DNA from: Nanobdellota archaeon
GTDB lineage: Archaea; Nanobdellota; Nanobdellia; Pacearchaeales; GW2011-AR1
Assembly (NCBI GenBank): GCA_018815925.1
Contig: JAHIWS010000011.1
Location: 1 to 51,752 of the forward strand
Reading direction: 5' to 3'
DNA length: 51,752 bases
Part shown: positions 10,573 to 20,187 of the stretch, piece by piece
How positions within the stretch are numbered: the first letter of the stretch is position 1
Layout: every line of letters starts with the position of its first letter
Notes under the pieces: model-generated
Seen by the model: only the letters and a program-made list of their open reading frames with translations
Database searches by the model: none
Told to the model about the DNA's origin: nothing
Position numbers and translations under genes: made by a program

Positions 10573-11973
10573 TTGCAGTTTAAAATGAAAAAAGATTTTA
10601 TTGTTTTGATTGGAGTTTTAGTTTTAGTTTTAAGTCTAACATTTGTGTTGAGCTTAGAAAAACAAGTTCTTAAAGAAAAAAATGTTTATTTACAAGAAAA
10701 AGAAATTATTAAAGAAAATTCTTATGTTGAAGAAATTGATTTTAAAGAATTTAAAAATTTTATTGAAAACCAAGTATCTAATAGGGTATGGGTTGATTTA
10801 TCTTATGCTCGGTTTAATGTTCATATAGACCAAGATTATTATAATTCTAATACACCTGACATTGATAATTTTTTTGATTTGTTTGAAGAAAGATTTGAAG
10901 TTTTAGAAATCACTACTGGTTGGAGTGCTGAAAAATTTTATAATAAAAAACTTGATATTTATGTTATTGAAACAACTGGATGTTATGGAGGGGGAGGAGA
11001 TTTTGGAGATGTTTTACTTAGATTTTCTAACCCTTTATATAAATCTAATTGCTTAAAATCTGGTGGTCTTGGAGGATTAGGAAATAAATGGCCATATATG
11101 GGTGTTGCTATGCATGAAACAACTCATGCTATTAATCCTTTTGAAATATCTAACCGGCTTTGGTTAAGAGAGGGGTTTGGAAAATATAATGAGTACAATA
11201 TTTTAAGTTTATATGGAGATATAAGCCAATCAACAGCAGATTTTTTGATATTTCAGGGAGATAGTGGTTATAATTGGGAGGATTATGTTAATAATGATTA
11301 TCGTGATACTCATGTGGTTTGGAATGGAACTGATTGGGTTCCTGATTATAAAGAGATCCAGGAGAGTGAAGGATATGATATAACTGCCTGGATGTTTTCA
11401 ATGTTGAGGGGTGATTATGGTTTAAATTGGCAGAATTTTTATGATTTAATGAGTAATAATTATGAGACTTTACAAAAAGCAGGAGAATTAGGAGACTATT
11501 ATGTTGATATGTATATTATTGATTTATTTGGTCGTTCGCTTGGATTGAATTTTGGTGATATACAAGAAGTGTTTAGATATGATGGTCCTAGTGGACCTGG
11601 TTGGGGTGTTAGGCAGTGGGTGGATTTGGGTTGGTATGCTGATTTAGTTCCTAGTTTGAGTTCTTCAAGCATGGTTCCTTTATCTGATGGAACAGTTGAA
11701 TTAACTGCTGTTGTTCATAATATTGGAGATGTTGATTTAGAAGATGTTTCTGTTAGGTTTTATAATGGAGAGATTATGATTGAACCAGAATATTTTATTG
11801 GTGTTTCTGGTAGAGGGGATTATATTATGGATGTGGCATTTGCTTGTGATAGTGGTTGTAATATAAGAATGGTTGTTGATGAAGATAATCTCAAGATAGA
11901 ATCAAACAATTTAAACAATGAAGCTTTTTTTATTTCCCCTGTTTGGAATCAAAATAATAATAATAATTTTTGA
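10573..11973 (+). CDS. Secreted putative zinc metallopeptidase-like protein (HETTH motif) with C-terminal CARDB-like domain
   Basis: Signal sequence; GVAMHETTHAINPF; C-terminal VELTAVVHNIGDVDLEDVSVRFYNGE. Confidence 0.6.
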   Translation: MQFKMKKDFIVLIGVLVLVLSLTFVLSLEKQVLKEKNVYLQEKEIIKENSYVEEIDFKEFKNFIENQVSNRVWVDLSYARFNVHIDQDYYNSNTPDIDNFFDLFEERFEVLEITTGWSAEKFYNKKLDIYVIETTGCYGGGGDFGDVLLRFSNPLYKSNCLKSGGLGGLGNKWPYMGVAMHETTHAINPFEISNRLWLREGFGKYNEYNILSLYGDISQSTADFLIFQGDSGYNWEDYVNNDYRDTHVVWNGTDWVPDYKEIQESEGYDITAWMFSMLRGDYGLNWQNFYDLMSNNYETLQKAGELGDYYVDMYIIDLFGRSLGLNFGDIQEVFRYDGPSGPGWGVRQWVDLGWYADLVPSLSSSSMVPLSDGTVELTAVVHNIGDVDLEDVSVRFYNGEIMIEPEYFIGVSGRGDYIMDVAFACDSGCNIRMVVDEDNLKIESNNLNNEAFFISPVWNQNNNNNF

Positions 11974-13098
11974 CTAAATTTTTTTACAAGGCTTGTTTTT
12001 TACTTCTATTGGGATTTCTTTTAGATTAATCTGAGATAATATTAAATTATCTTTTTTAATTTCAAGTAGTTTTGGTTTTTGAGGTATTGGTATTTTTAGA
12101 TAAAAGTCTTGCCCAGTTGCATCAAATACCTCACCTGTTATATATTCTTTTCCTGATTCTTGAACATCTGTAAAAATATAGCTTGGATTAAATTTTTCAT
12201 TTATTTTTTGATTATCTTCTGTGATTATTGTGTAGTCAAAATCTCCTGATCCTAAGCTGCTCATACACCCTTGTTCTATTTTTTTATCTTTTATAATTAT
12301 TTTTCCATTTTCATATCTTGCATGAATAAGATAATACATTTGTTGTGAACAATCTGTTTCTGTGACAGCACTTCCTGTTATTCCTGAAGTTCTTTCTTGG
12401 ATTACTTTTTCTATTTTGTCTAGAAAGATTTTAACATTAAAAATACCATATTTCTTTGAGGTAAGAGTTCTCATTATTCCATTTTCTATTGATCTGAAGT
12501 AATTTGCTTCAGAACACCCTTGATAACATCCATCTTTTATACCAAATTTATTACAATTGTCTACACAATTTTTTGCATTTTTTGGAAGAGGGGCTGGAAC
12601 ATATTCTTCTGCAAGGTTTACAAAAACATGTCCAAATTCATGGGCTAGGACAGTCAGGGTGTGTTTTGAATTAATACTCATAACATTCATATAAGCTGAA
12701 CTTCTTATATTTGAGTTTGATTCTTGAATAACAGCTATAAAATCATTAGGGCAAGAAGCAGCTTTTTTAATCATTTCTTTATCATAACAAAGAAGGGCTT
12801 TTTCTTGATAAATTTCACATTCAGGAATATAAGAATCTATATAATAGAAATTAAAATTTTTTTGGTGGGTGTTAAATGGATCTATTGTTAATAAGAATTC
12901 AGAATATTTTTGTGCATCTGTTTTGTCTGAAAAAAATAAAATATTTACTGCATCATTTCCTTTGTAGTCTAATATTTTACATTCTTCTAATTCCGAAGGG
13001 TTAGGACTAGATAAAAAATTTAAAGAGAAATTAGAAAATACTATAAAAGAGACCATTATTATATTTAAAATAATTAGCACTAATATTTTTTTGTCCAT
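11974..13098 (-). CDS. Membrane-anchored secreted metallopeptidase, possibly M64-like
   Basis: N-terminal TM; TVLAHEFGHVFVNLAEEYVPAP (HExxH with downstream E), conserved Cys. Confidence 0.6.
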   Translation of the reverse strand: MDKKILVLIILNIIMVSFIVFSNFSLNFLSSPNPSELEECKILDYKGNDAVNILFFSDKTDAQKYSEFLLTIDPFNTHQKNFNFYYIDSYIPECEIYQEKALLCYDKEMIKKAASCPNDFIAVIQESNSNIRSSAYMNVMSINSKHTLTVLAHEFGHVFVNLAEEYVPAPLPKNAKNCVDNCNKFGIKDGCYQGCSEANYFRSIENGIMRTLTSKKYGIFNVKIFLDKIEKVIQERTSGITGSAVTETDCSQQMYYLIHARYENGKIIIKDKKIEQGCMSSLGSGDFDYTIITEDNQKINEKFNPSYIFTDVQESGKEYITGEVFDATGQDFYLKIPIPQKPKLLEIKKDNLILSQINLKEIPIEVKNKPCKKI

Positions 13099-13177
13099 TT
13101 TTAATTAAAGTTTCTTAAGTTTAAAAGGTTTATTTATATTTAGAAATAAATAAATACTCTTTTGTTTCTAAATTTTT

Positions 13178-14404
13178 ATGATAAATGAAGATTTTATTAT
13201 TGCTGATTTACATATTCATTCTAGGTTTTCAAGAGCTTGTAGTAAAAATATTACTTTTGAAAATCTTGTTAAATATGCAAGAATAAAAGGTCTTAATTTG
13301 CTTGGTACTGGAGATTTTACTCATCCTGAATGGTTTAAAGAAATAAAAGAAAAATTTATTGATAAGAAAAAAGGAATTTATTATTACAATGATTTTCCAT
13401 TTCTTATCACTGGGGAAATAAGTTTAATGTATACTCAGGGTCATGGTCGTAGAGTTCATTTAGTGGTTTTGGTTCCTAATCTTGAAGTAGCTGAAAAAAT
13501 TAATTCTTATTTAGATACAAAAGGAAGAAGAGATTATGATGGCAGGCCTATTTTTAAGATAAGTTGTGAAGAGTTTGTTAGAGAGATGAGAAGAATTTCA
13601 GAAAATATTGAGATAATTCCAGCTCATATTTGGACTCCTTGGTTTGGAATATTTGGTTCAAGGAGCGGTTTTGATAGTTTAAGGGAAGCATTTGGGGGTC
13701 AAGTTGAACATATTCATTCAATTGAGACTGGAATAAGTAGTGATCCTCCTATGAATTGGAAAATAAAAGAATTAGATGGTAAATCTATTGTTAGTTTTAG
13801 TGATAGTCATAGTTACTGGCCTTGGAGAATTGGAAGAGAATCAACTATTTTTAAAAAAACAGATTCTTATTCTGAGATAATTAGGCAAATCAGGGAAAAT
13901 GATTTTATTGCAACTATTGAAACAGATCCTGGTTATGGAATTTATCATTATGATGGGCATAGGAATTGTAATTTTTCTTGTTCTCCATCTAAGACTAAAG
14001 AGCTAAATGGAATTTGTCCTGTTTGTAAAAGAAGTTTGACAATTGGAGTAGAATATAGGGTTGAAGAATTGACAGAAAAAAATAGGCAAGAAGATTTTAA
14101 ACCAGAAGGTGCAAAACCTTATTACAAATTATTGCCTTTACATGAATTGATTTCTTTAGCAATAGGAAAAGGTATTGAGACTTCTGGGGTTTGGCAGATT
14201 TATAATCATTTAATTAAGGAATTTGAAAATGAATTTAATGTTTTATTAGATGTTAGTAAAGAAGATATGATGAAGATTGGGATTAATGATGAACTAATTG
14301 AATTAATTTTAAAGAATAGGGTTGGCAAAATAAAAGTAAAACCTGGTTATGATGGGCTTTATGGAAAAGCTATAATGGGTGAGAAGCAGGTTAAATTATC
14401 TTAG
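13178..14404 (+). CDS. Endonuclease Q-like PHP-domain DNA repair protein
   Basis: IADLHIHSRFSRACSKNITFENLVKYARIKGLNLLGTGDFTHPEW, IIPAHIWTPWFGIFGSRSGFDS, SDSHSYWPWRIGRE, CxxCxxxC zinc region. Confidence 0.85.
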   Translation: MINEDFIIADLHIHSRFSRACSKNITFENLVKYARIKGLNLLGTGDFTHPEWFKEIKEKFIDKKKGIYYYNDFPFLITGEISLMYTQGHGRRVHLVVLVPNLEVAEKINSYLDTKGRRDYDGRPIFKISCEEFVREMRRISENIEIIPAHIWTPWFGIFGSRSGFDSLREAFGGQVEHIHSIETGISSDPPMNWKIKELDGKSIVSFSDSHSYWPWRIGRESTIFKKTDSYSEIIRQIRENDFIATIETDPGYGIYHYDGHRNCNFSCSPSKTKELNGICPVCKRSLTIGVEYRVEELTEKNRQEDFKPEGAKPYYKLLPLHELISLAIGKGIETSGVWQIYNHLIKEFENEFNVLLDVSKEDMMKIGINDELIELILKNRVGKIKVKPGYDGLYGKAIMGEKQVKLS

Positions 14405-14773
14405 TTTACTTTGTAGAAGCTCAAATCCTTTGTTTGTTAAAATGTCTGTTAGTTCTTTTTGGGGGTTTTGAGCAGGCATGGTTCTTATCTCTACTTTTCT
14501 GACATATTTTTCACTACTTCTTCCTGCGTAATTGTAGGGGTGTTTAGCAGTTATAATAATTTCACTTGTAGAATTTTCTGTTGCTAATAAAAATTGAGAA
14601 AACTCGTCACTTCCCCAATTGTTAGTTTTAAGGTGTATACAAATCTTGATTAGGTCATTAATAATTCTATCTTCTTTATTATTTTTGTACACCTTTTTTG
14701 TTACTCCTGAGTTCATCTCCTCGTAAAAATCAGGCACAAATTTTTTTTGATAGGTTGTTTTATTAATAGCCAT
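14396..14773 (-). CDS. Hypothetical protein
   Basis: 125-aa ORF, no recognised motif. Confidence 0.55.
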   Translation of the reverse strand: MAINKTTYQKKFVPDFYEEMNSGVTKKVYKNNKEDRIINDLIKICIHLKTNNWGSDEFSQFLLATENSTSEIIITAKHPYNYAGRSSEKYVRKVEIRTMPAQNPQKELTDILTNKGFELLQSKLR

Positions 14774-14800
14774 AATTTTCCTAGATCAATTTACTTTAAA

Positions 14801-14932
14801 TTAATTATTGTTTTGAGAAACATCTTTTACCTTAACAAATTTATAATGAGCAGATTTTGTTTGTTTTTTGCATTTAGGACAAGTGTCTTTAAGAGTGTAA
14901 GTTGAGCAAGAAGGACATTTTTTGAGTTTCAT
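14801..14932 (-). CDS. nop10: Ribosome biogenesis protein Nop10-like zinc ribbon (43 aa, not in the ORF track)
   Basis: MKLKKCPSCSTYTLKDTCPKCKKQTKSAHYKFVKVKDVSQNNN*. Position near aIF2-alpha matches the conserved archaeal eif2a-nop10 neighbourhood. Confidence 0.7.
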   Translation of the reverse strand: MKLKKCPSCSTYTLKDTCPKCKKQTKSAHYKFVKVKDVSQNNN

Positions 14933-14992
14933 TTTATTAGCCTTAAGCGTAATTTAAAGGAAGATTCATAAAAAAAATCTTGGTGTTTTTTA

Positions 14993-15406
14993 TCACTTTA
15001 AATTCATAATATATTCCTTAAGTCTTGGGTGGAAAGAAGTTGTAAAAAGGGTTTCTAATTCTTCAGGGTCTGCCCATTTTAATTCTGTTATGTCTTCTCC
15101 TGCTTTTTCTTCTCCTTCAAATACTTCGCATAGGAAAAATACAGTCATTAAATCTTTTTGTTCAGGATAAACTTTAGAGAAGATTGTCCCAAGGTTTTTT
15201 ATTCCATATCCTGTTTTATTTTTTATACTTTTTTTTAAGACTTTGTCTATATCCTCTCCGTGTAATAGTTTTCCTCCTGGGAAACACCAGGTTACTCCAG
15301 GAAGGTAAGAGTCATTGTTCTTTCTTCCTATTAGGATTTTCTTTTTTGCTGGATCAAATATTACACCTGCGTAGAATACTTTGAAATGGGTGTTTTTGTT
15401 TTCCAT
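14993..15406 (-). CDS. NUDIX hydrolase
   Basis: Nudix-like WCFPGGKLLHGEDIDKVLKKSIKNKTGY. Confidence 0.75.
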   Translation of the reverse strand: MENKNTHFKVFYAGVIFDPAKKKILIGRKNNDSYLPGVTWCFPGGKLLHGEDIDKVLKKSIKNKTGYGIKNLGTIFSKVYPEQKDLMTVFFLCEVFEGEEKAGEDITELKWADPEELETLFTTSFHPRLKEYIMNLK

Positions 15407-15482
15407 ACAATTTAATCTGAAATTGGGTATTTAAAGTTTGTGTGTCATGAAAAAAACAACAAGAAAATTTTTGATTATTTTT

Positions 15483-16202
15483 TTACCTCTCCTTAATACT
15501 AAAAAACATATCTTTTTTTTTGGCTTTCTTTTCAATTTCTTTTAAGATTTCTCTTAATTGATTGTCTGCTTTTTTAGGGTCATTATCCTCTGTTTTTATA
15601 GTGTATTTTCCTGCTGAAAGATATTTTATCTTTGCATCTTTTATTTTTCCTAAAATTTCTTTGATTATTTTTAATCCATTTGATTTAGTGCTTGTTAGAG
15701 TTATCTCTTTTTTTACTATACATTTTTTTTGTTTTTGAACTAAAAGTATATCTAGTATCTTTTTAGAATTTTCTTTTCCAACTGTTTTTTCTAAGATTTG
15801 TGGGGATTCTTTTGCTTTTTCTAAGAAGTCATAAAGAGTTTCCTGTTTTATAATTTTTTCAATTATGGATTCGGCATTTTTTTCCAACACACTTTTTAAA
15901 ACACTTTTATAACTTTTTTCTGATTTTTCTTGTTCTTTTATTTGTTTTTGTTCTTTTTGAGTAACTCTTCTTAGTGAAAGATCTATTCGGTCTCCTGAGA
16001 TTCTTAAGACTTTACAAATTATTCTTTTTTTTGGAACAACATAATCTCTGAGATTACGTATTCTTCCAGGAGCAACCTCACTTAAAATTATACTTCCTTC
16101 TAAATCTTTTCCTGGTTGATGTATTTTGACAAATACAACTGTTCCAGCTATTCTTTCAACAGTGCATAAAACTATTGCTCCTACTTCTAATTCAGGTGTC
16201 AT
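15483..16202 (-). CDS. Translation initiation factor aIF2 subunit alpha
   Basis: S1 domain GAIVLCTVERIAGTVVFVKIHQPGKDLEGSIILSEVAPGRIRNLRDYVVPKKRIICKVLRI; archaeal eIF2-alpha architecture. Confidence 0.9.
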   Translation of the reverse strand: MTPELEVGAIVLCTVERIAGTVVFVKIHQPGKDLEGSIILSEVAPGRIRNLRDYVVPKKRIICKVLRISGDRIDLSLRRVTQKEQKQIKEQEKSEKSYKSVLKSVLEKNAESIIEKIIKQETLYDFLEKAKESPQILEKTVGKENSKKILDILLVQKQKKCIVKKEITLTSTKSNGLKIIKEILGKIKDAKIKYLSAGKYTIKTEDNDPKKADNQLREILKEIEKKAKKKDMFFSIKER

Positions 16203-16226
16203 AAAATATCTAGAAATAATGAGGTT

Positions 16227-16826
16227 TTAAAGGTTACTTAAATCTAGAGGCTCTCTTTGGTTCCTGTTTTTAGCTATTTCTAAAGCTTTTTTTATTATTT
16301 CAATATTGGTCCCATCATATCTTATTGCATTTGGGTGGTGGAATTCTTTATTCCATGTTTGAGCTGGAATTATAACTAATCCTCTTGGTCTATTTTCTAT
16401 CCATCTTTTTATGTAAGCTGGCCAATCATCAACTAATACTTTTCCATAAACTAATCCCTTATCTTGGGTAATTGTTAATATTTGTGCATCTGAAACATGT
16501 TTTCGTACCCATATAGATTTTTCAGTCCATGCATTTGGAGCATGTTTTGGAGCTTTTGTTAAAATTCCTATACTAAATCCTATTTCTCTTGCTACATTTA
16601 ATATATCGAAACCTATTTTTAGTGGTTCAAGATTTTTCCACCAACCAGGTTGATTTACTATTATTCTTTTTCTATTTTTTAAATAAGGATTCTCTTCGTC
16701 TATAAAATCTTGAAATTCAGGATCGTTTGGGCTTTTTAGTAAATTATAATCTTTTTTCATCGCTTTGCTATAATCACATAAAGTGCTATCAAGATCAAAT
16801 AAGGCAATGTTTTCTAGTTCTGACAT
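16227..16826 (-). CDS. HAD-family 5'-nucleotidase-like protein
   Basis: NIALFDLDSTLCDYSKAM, VLVDDWPAYIKRWIENRPRGLVIIPAQTWN. Confidence 0.75.
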   Translation of the reverse strand: MSELENIALFDLDSTLCDYSKAMKKDYNLLKSPNDPEFQDFIDEENPYLKNRKRIIVNQPGWWKNLEPLKIGFDILNVAREIGFSIGILTKAPKHAPNAWTEKSIWVRKHVSDAQILTITQDKGLVYGKVLVDDWPAYIKRWIENRPRGLVIIPAQTWNKEFHHPNAIRYDGTNIEIIKKALEIAKNRNQREPLDLSNL

Positions 16827-16864
16827 TTTAATTATTTTGTAAAGAAAGTATTTAATAATTTGTA

Positions 16865-18199
16865 TTAAATTTTTACTAATTCAATTTCTAAGTTCTTTTT
16901 TAAGAGGTCAATAAATTCTTTTTCATTTTTTCTAGAAATATTGCATCCTGCTGCTTGTTTGTGACCTCCAACTTCTCCACCTATTTCTTGTACAACAGAA
17001 GCTAAAACTTCTCTAACATTACGATCTGTGTTTCCAACACATCTAGAAGATATTTTTATTTTATCCCTGTAATAAGCTAAGGCCGTAATAATTGTTCCTT
17101 CTTCATAAAGTGAAGATTTAGAAAGAATACTTGTGAGAGTTCCTATTATAGTGTCTTTAATTGAATCTTTTGCATTTATTATCAGGAAGTTTTTTCCTTG
17201 TATTTTTTCTATTTTAGCTATTTGTTTAAGGCCAGATACAATATGTTGCCTGTATCTTACATACATTGCTTCTGCTTTTTTCTTTGCTTGTGGATTTTCC
17301 ATTAAAAGTTGGATTGCTAAACCACTTTCCCCTAATCTTGAACAAGCATTAACCATTGCACTCAGTTCTCTTGCGTCTTCGAGTCTATTAAAAAGATTTA
17401 TTAAAAAAATATCCCCAATTATTTGGTTATTTTTTGTTTTAGGATTTTTTAACATTATTGCAGTTACTAATTTTGACATTTCTTCTTGATTTAGTTCAAT
17501 TAGACTTTGATATTTTCCATTTTTAGGTTTTAGCCCTATTTCCCTTAAAAATTCTCGGACTCCTTTTTGATTCCCTGTTACTTCTGGAATATAAGGGTTT
17601 GAACAATATTCTAGTGTTCTATTTAGAGGCCTAGTTGAAGGATAAATAAGAATTCCTCTTTTTCTTTTTATTTCCCCCTCTTCTAAAATTTTATTATTTA
17701 ATTTGTCTATTTCTTTTTCTAACATATCTCCAATCATTCCTAAAATTCCTAATTTTGCTAGTTCTTTTGATGCAGGGTAAAGTTTTTTACAAAAAAGATA
17801 AGTAAGGCAAGATGCACTCATCTTTTGTTTTTTATCTAGTTCAGAACTTATTATGTTTATGTCCTTAGGTATTTCTTGGGTTATTTCATGATGATCAATA
17901 ATAAAAACATTTTTTAGTCCAGATTCTACAATGGAATTTAGATTCCCGGAACCTAAATCTAAGAAAATAGTTATTTTGTTTTTTGGAAGATCATAGATAA
18001 ATTGTTCTTCAAGGGACTTGACAATTTTTAAGGAAAATTTTTTATCTAGTTTTTTTAGGGTTTGGATCATAATTGTTGCAGAAGAAATACCGTCTGTATC
18101 AAAATGACTTATTACTTGAATTTCTTTGTCAGGATTTTCATTAAATTTTTGAACTAAATTATCTATTTGTTTTTCTAAATTAATTCCCTCTTTTTTCAT
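16865..18199 (-). CDS. RecJ-like single-strand exonuclease, DHH/DHHA1 family
   Basis: VISHFDTDGISSATIMI, FIIDHHEI, GGEVGGHKQAAGCNI. Confidence 0.9.
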   Translation of the reverse strand: MKKEGINLEKQIDNLVQKFNENPDKEIQVISHFDTDGISSATIMIQTLKKLDKKFSLKIVKSLEEQFIYDLPKNKITIFLDLGSGNLNSIVESGLKNVFIIDHHEITQEIPKDINIISSELDKKQKMSASCLTYLFCKKLYPASKELAKLGILGMIGDMLEKEIDKLNNKILEEGEIKRKRGILIYPSTRPLNRTLEYCSNPYIPEVTGNQKGVREFLREIGLKPKNGKYQSLIELNQEEMSKLVTAIMLKNPKTKNNQIIGDIFLINLFNRLEDARELSAMVNACSRLGESGLAIQLLMENPQAKKKAEAMYVRYRQHIVSGLKQIAKIEKIQGKNFLIINAKDSIKDTIIGTLTSILSKSSLYEEGTIITALAYYRDKIKISSRCVGNTDRNVREVLASVVQEIGGEVGGHKQAAGCNISRKNEKEFIDLLKKNLEIELVKI

Positions 18200-18253
18200 T
18201 TTTAGTTAAAGATGTTGCAAATTTTATATTTGCTTTTTTATTTTAAAAATAAA

Positions 18254-18616
18254 TTATTCTTTAAAATATTTCTTGAGCTTTCTTAATTGTGCAAAAATCC
18301 TATCTTTTTCTTTCTTAGCTCTTTTATCTTGTTTGTTTGTTTCTGAATGTTTTTTTATTCTTTCTAATTTAGTTTCTACATTTTTTAAATCTGGATTAAT
18401 GTATGTATTGTTTTCTTTTAGAATTTTTGATATTTTTTTAGAATATTCTTTTGGATGTACTTCTTGTTTTTTGAGGTTTTCCCCTATTTTTTCAGCTGTT
18501 AGCCCTTTTTTAGCTAGTTCTATGACTTTTTTCTCAAATTCTGTTTGAGATATTTTTTCAGCTTTCTTTGTTTTTGGCTTTTTTTCTATTGTTCGAGATT
18601 CTGATTTTTTTGGCAT
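18254..18616 (-). CDS. Ribosomal protein S15 (divergent)
   Basis: FEKKVIELAKKGLTAEKIGENLKK and YINPDLKNVETKLERIKKHSETNKQDKRAKKEKDRIFAQLRKLKKYFKE; adjacent to the RecJ-like gene, as is common in archaea. Confidence 0.75.
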   Translation of the reverse strand: MPKKSESRTIEKKPKTKKAEKISQTEFEKKVIELAKKGLTAEKIGENLKKQEVHPKEYSKKISKILKENNTYINPDLKNVETKLERIKKHSETNKQDKRAKKEKDRIFAQLRKLKKYFKE

Positions 18617-18691
18617 CTTATTGAAAAAGGATTTGTGTTTTTAAAGGTTGCTGTTAAAAAACTATTTAAATCGTGCTTGACTGATCTTTTT

Positions 18692-19489
18692 ATGGGAAAA
18701 ACAATTGGGGTGGTGTCTTTAAAAGGGGGTGTTGGGAAAACTTCTGTTGTGTCTGCTTTAGGAGGGGCTATAGCAAATTTAGGTAGAAAAGCACTTTTAA
18801 TTGATGGAAATTTTTCAGCTCCTAATTTGGGTTTGCATCTGGACATTATAAATCCTGAAAAAACAATCCATGATGTTTTAGGGGGAACAATTCATATGAA
18901 AGATTCTATTCATGAAATTGGGGAGTTGCTCCATCTTATTCCTGCTTCTGTTTCACATAAATCAGAGATTAATCCTTTTAAGTTAAAAGATAAGGTTAAG
19001 AGTGTGAAAAAAAATTACGATGCTATTATTTTAGATTCTTCACCTTCTTTAAATCAAGAAACTCTTGCAGTAATGCTAGCTTCTGATTATATTTTAGTTG
19101 TCACAACTCCCGATTACCCCACTTTAAGTATGACTCTAAAAGCAATAAGTTTAGCTAGGCAAAGGGGCACCCCTATTGCAGGTCTTGTTTTGAATAAAGT
19201 TTATAATAAGAATTTTGAATTATCTTTAGATGATCTTGAAAAAACCTCAGAGGTTTCTGTTATGGCTGTTATTCCTCATGATGTTAATGCTTTGAGAGCT
19301 GTGTCTGAAGCAACACCTTTTACATTCTATAAACCAAATTCTAAAGGAGGTAAGGAGTATAGAAAACTTGCATCAACCTTAATTGGAGAAAAAGAAAAAC
19401 CAGTTAAGCTGAAAAGATTTTTTAGATGGGTAAGCCCCAATAGGCCAGAAATTAACAGGGAAATTTTTTATGACAGGGTTTTTAAATAG
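18692..19489 (+). CDS. ParA/MinD family ATPase
   Basis: MGKTIGVVSLKGGVGKTSVVSALGGAIANLG deviant Walker A; YDAIILDSSPSL Walker B. Start moved to 18692. Confidence 0.88.
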   Translation: MGKTIGVVSLKGGVGKTSVVSALGGAIANLGRKALLIDGNFSAPNLGLHLDIINPEKTIHDVLGGTIHMKDSIHEIGELLHLIPASVSHKSEINPFKLKDKVKSVKKNYDAIILDSSPSLNQETLAVMLASDYILVVTTPDYPTLSMTLKAISLARQRGTPIAGLVLNKVYNKNFELSLDDLEKTSEVSVMAVIPHDVNALRAVSEATPFTFYKPNSKGGKEYRKLASTLIGEKEKPVKLKRFFRWVSPNRPEINREIFYDRVFK

Positions 19490-19498
19490 CCCCGCCCG
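19486..19498. repeat. Direct repeat of tRNA-Gln 3' end (candidate distal att site), copy 1 of atagccccgcccg
   Basis: 13-bp exact match to 21204-21216, which is the 3' end of the minus-strand tRNA-Gln; GC-rich in an AT-rich context. Confidence 0.75.
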
Positions 19499-19509
19499 TA
19501 TCGCAGACG

Positions 19510-19525
19510 TTTATTTATAAATAAA
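19510..19525. repeat. Perfect 16-bp palindrome TTTATTTATAAATAAA
   Basis: Self-reverse-complementary; sits between candidate att and the bipartite repeat. AT-rich, so could be TATA-related. Confidence 0.6.
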
Positions 19526-19526
19526 A

Positions 19527-19554
19527 CTCGGAGAATGTATGTTAAATGTTAAAC
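19527..19554 (+). promoter_or_regulatory. Bipartite repeat box, left copy: CTCGGAG-N13-TGTTAAAC
   Basis: Same boxes and identical 13-nt spacing as 21115-21142, with partial spacer conservation. Confidence 0.6.
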
Positions 19555-19601
19555 AATTTCATAATCCAAATCTTTATATTTGCATGTTTTTTCTCTTTTT
19601 T

Positions 19602-20129
19602 ATGGTTAAGAGACCTCTTGTTTATGGTTTATCTTTATTGTTGTCATATGTTCCTTTGGCTTCTAGTGTTCAGGCTAATGATGATTCAAAGCCAGATTCA
19701 TTGTTGGAACAAAAGGTGGATGAATCCCTAAAACCAATAACTCTTGTTGAATTCTTAATGTTGGATCAAGCGAATAAAATGATTGAGTTTTATAATGAGA
19801 TGCCTGATGAACTATATGTATCACAATCTTCTTTGGATGATACTACTTATGCAGACTTTTCTGTTCAACCTATTTGTTTGGAATATGTGGGTTTGGAGAA
19901 GCTTAGAGAAGCACACAAGGAACCTATTCGATTAGAGGGATATCAAAGTGAAAATCTTCAACGGGACGCACATGAGTTATTCATGGTAGCATATAAGAAT
20001 TTCGTTAGTAATGTTTTGGATTCATTAAGGACTGATGATAAGGCAATTGATTTTAATATTATAAATTTTGAAGGGGAGGATATAACTTTTATTAGCAATT
20101 ATCGAACTGTGATCTCCCGACCAAACTAG
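19602..20129 (+). CDS. Hypothetical secreted protein in the sigma-factor island
   Basis: Start chosen at internal ATG: MVKRPLVYGLSLLLSYVPLASSVQANDDSKP (signal-peptide-like); TATA-like tttatatt ~25-30 nt upstream. ORF track start is 19539. Confidence 0.65.
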   Translation: MVKRPLVYGLSLLLSYVPLASSVQANDDSKPDSLLEQKVDESLKPITLVEFLMLDQANKMIEFYNEMPDELYVSQSSLDDTTYADFSVQPICLEYVGLEKLREAHKEPIRLEGYQSENLQRDAHELFMVAYKNFVSNVLDSLRTDDKAIDFNIINFEGEDITFISNYRTVISRPN

Positions 20130-20154
20130 TCCTTTCACGACTTTTTAGTAATAA

Positions 20155-20162
20155 TTATATAT
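20155..20162 (+). promoter_or_regulatory. Archaeal TATA-like element upstream of the sigma factor gene
   Basis: ttatatat ~26-33 nt upstream of ATG at 20188, compatible with a leaderless transcript. Confidence 0.5.
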
Positions 20163-20187
20163 GCTTGTTTTTTCTCAGGTGCTAAAT

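Noticed and set aside
17133-17489. ORF antisense to the RecJ-like gene (and similar antisense ORFs in srp54, ftsY, tfb)
   Set aside because: Antisense of strongly conserved genes; composition follows the opposite strand.
18586-18846. Minus-strand ORF over the ParA/MinD start
   Set aside because: Antisense to the well-supported MinD N-terminus.
20161-20187. Upstream sigma start (MLVFSQVLN) at 20161
   Set aside because: It overlaps the TATA-like element, and the 20188 start fits a leaderless transcript and sigma N-termini better.
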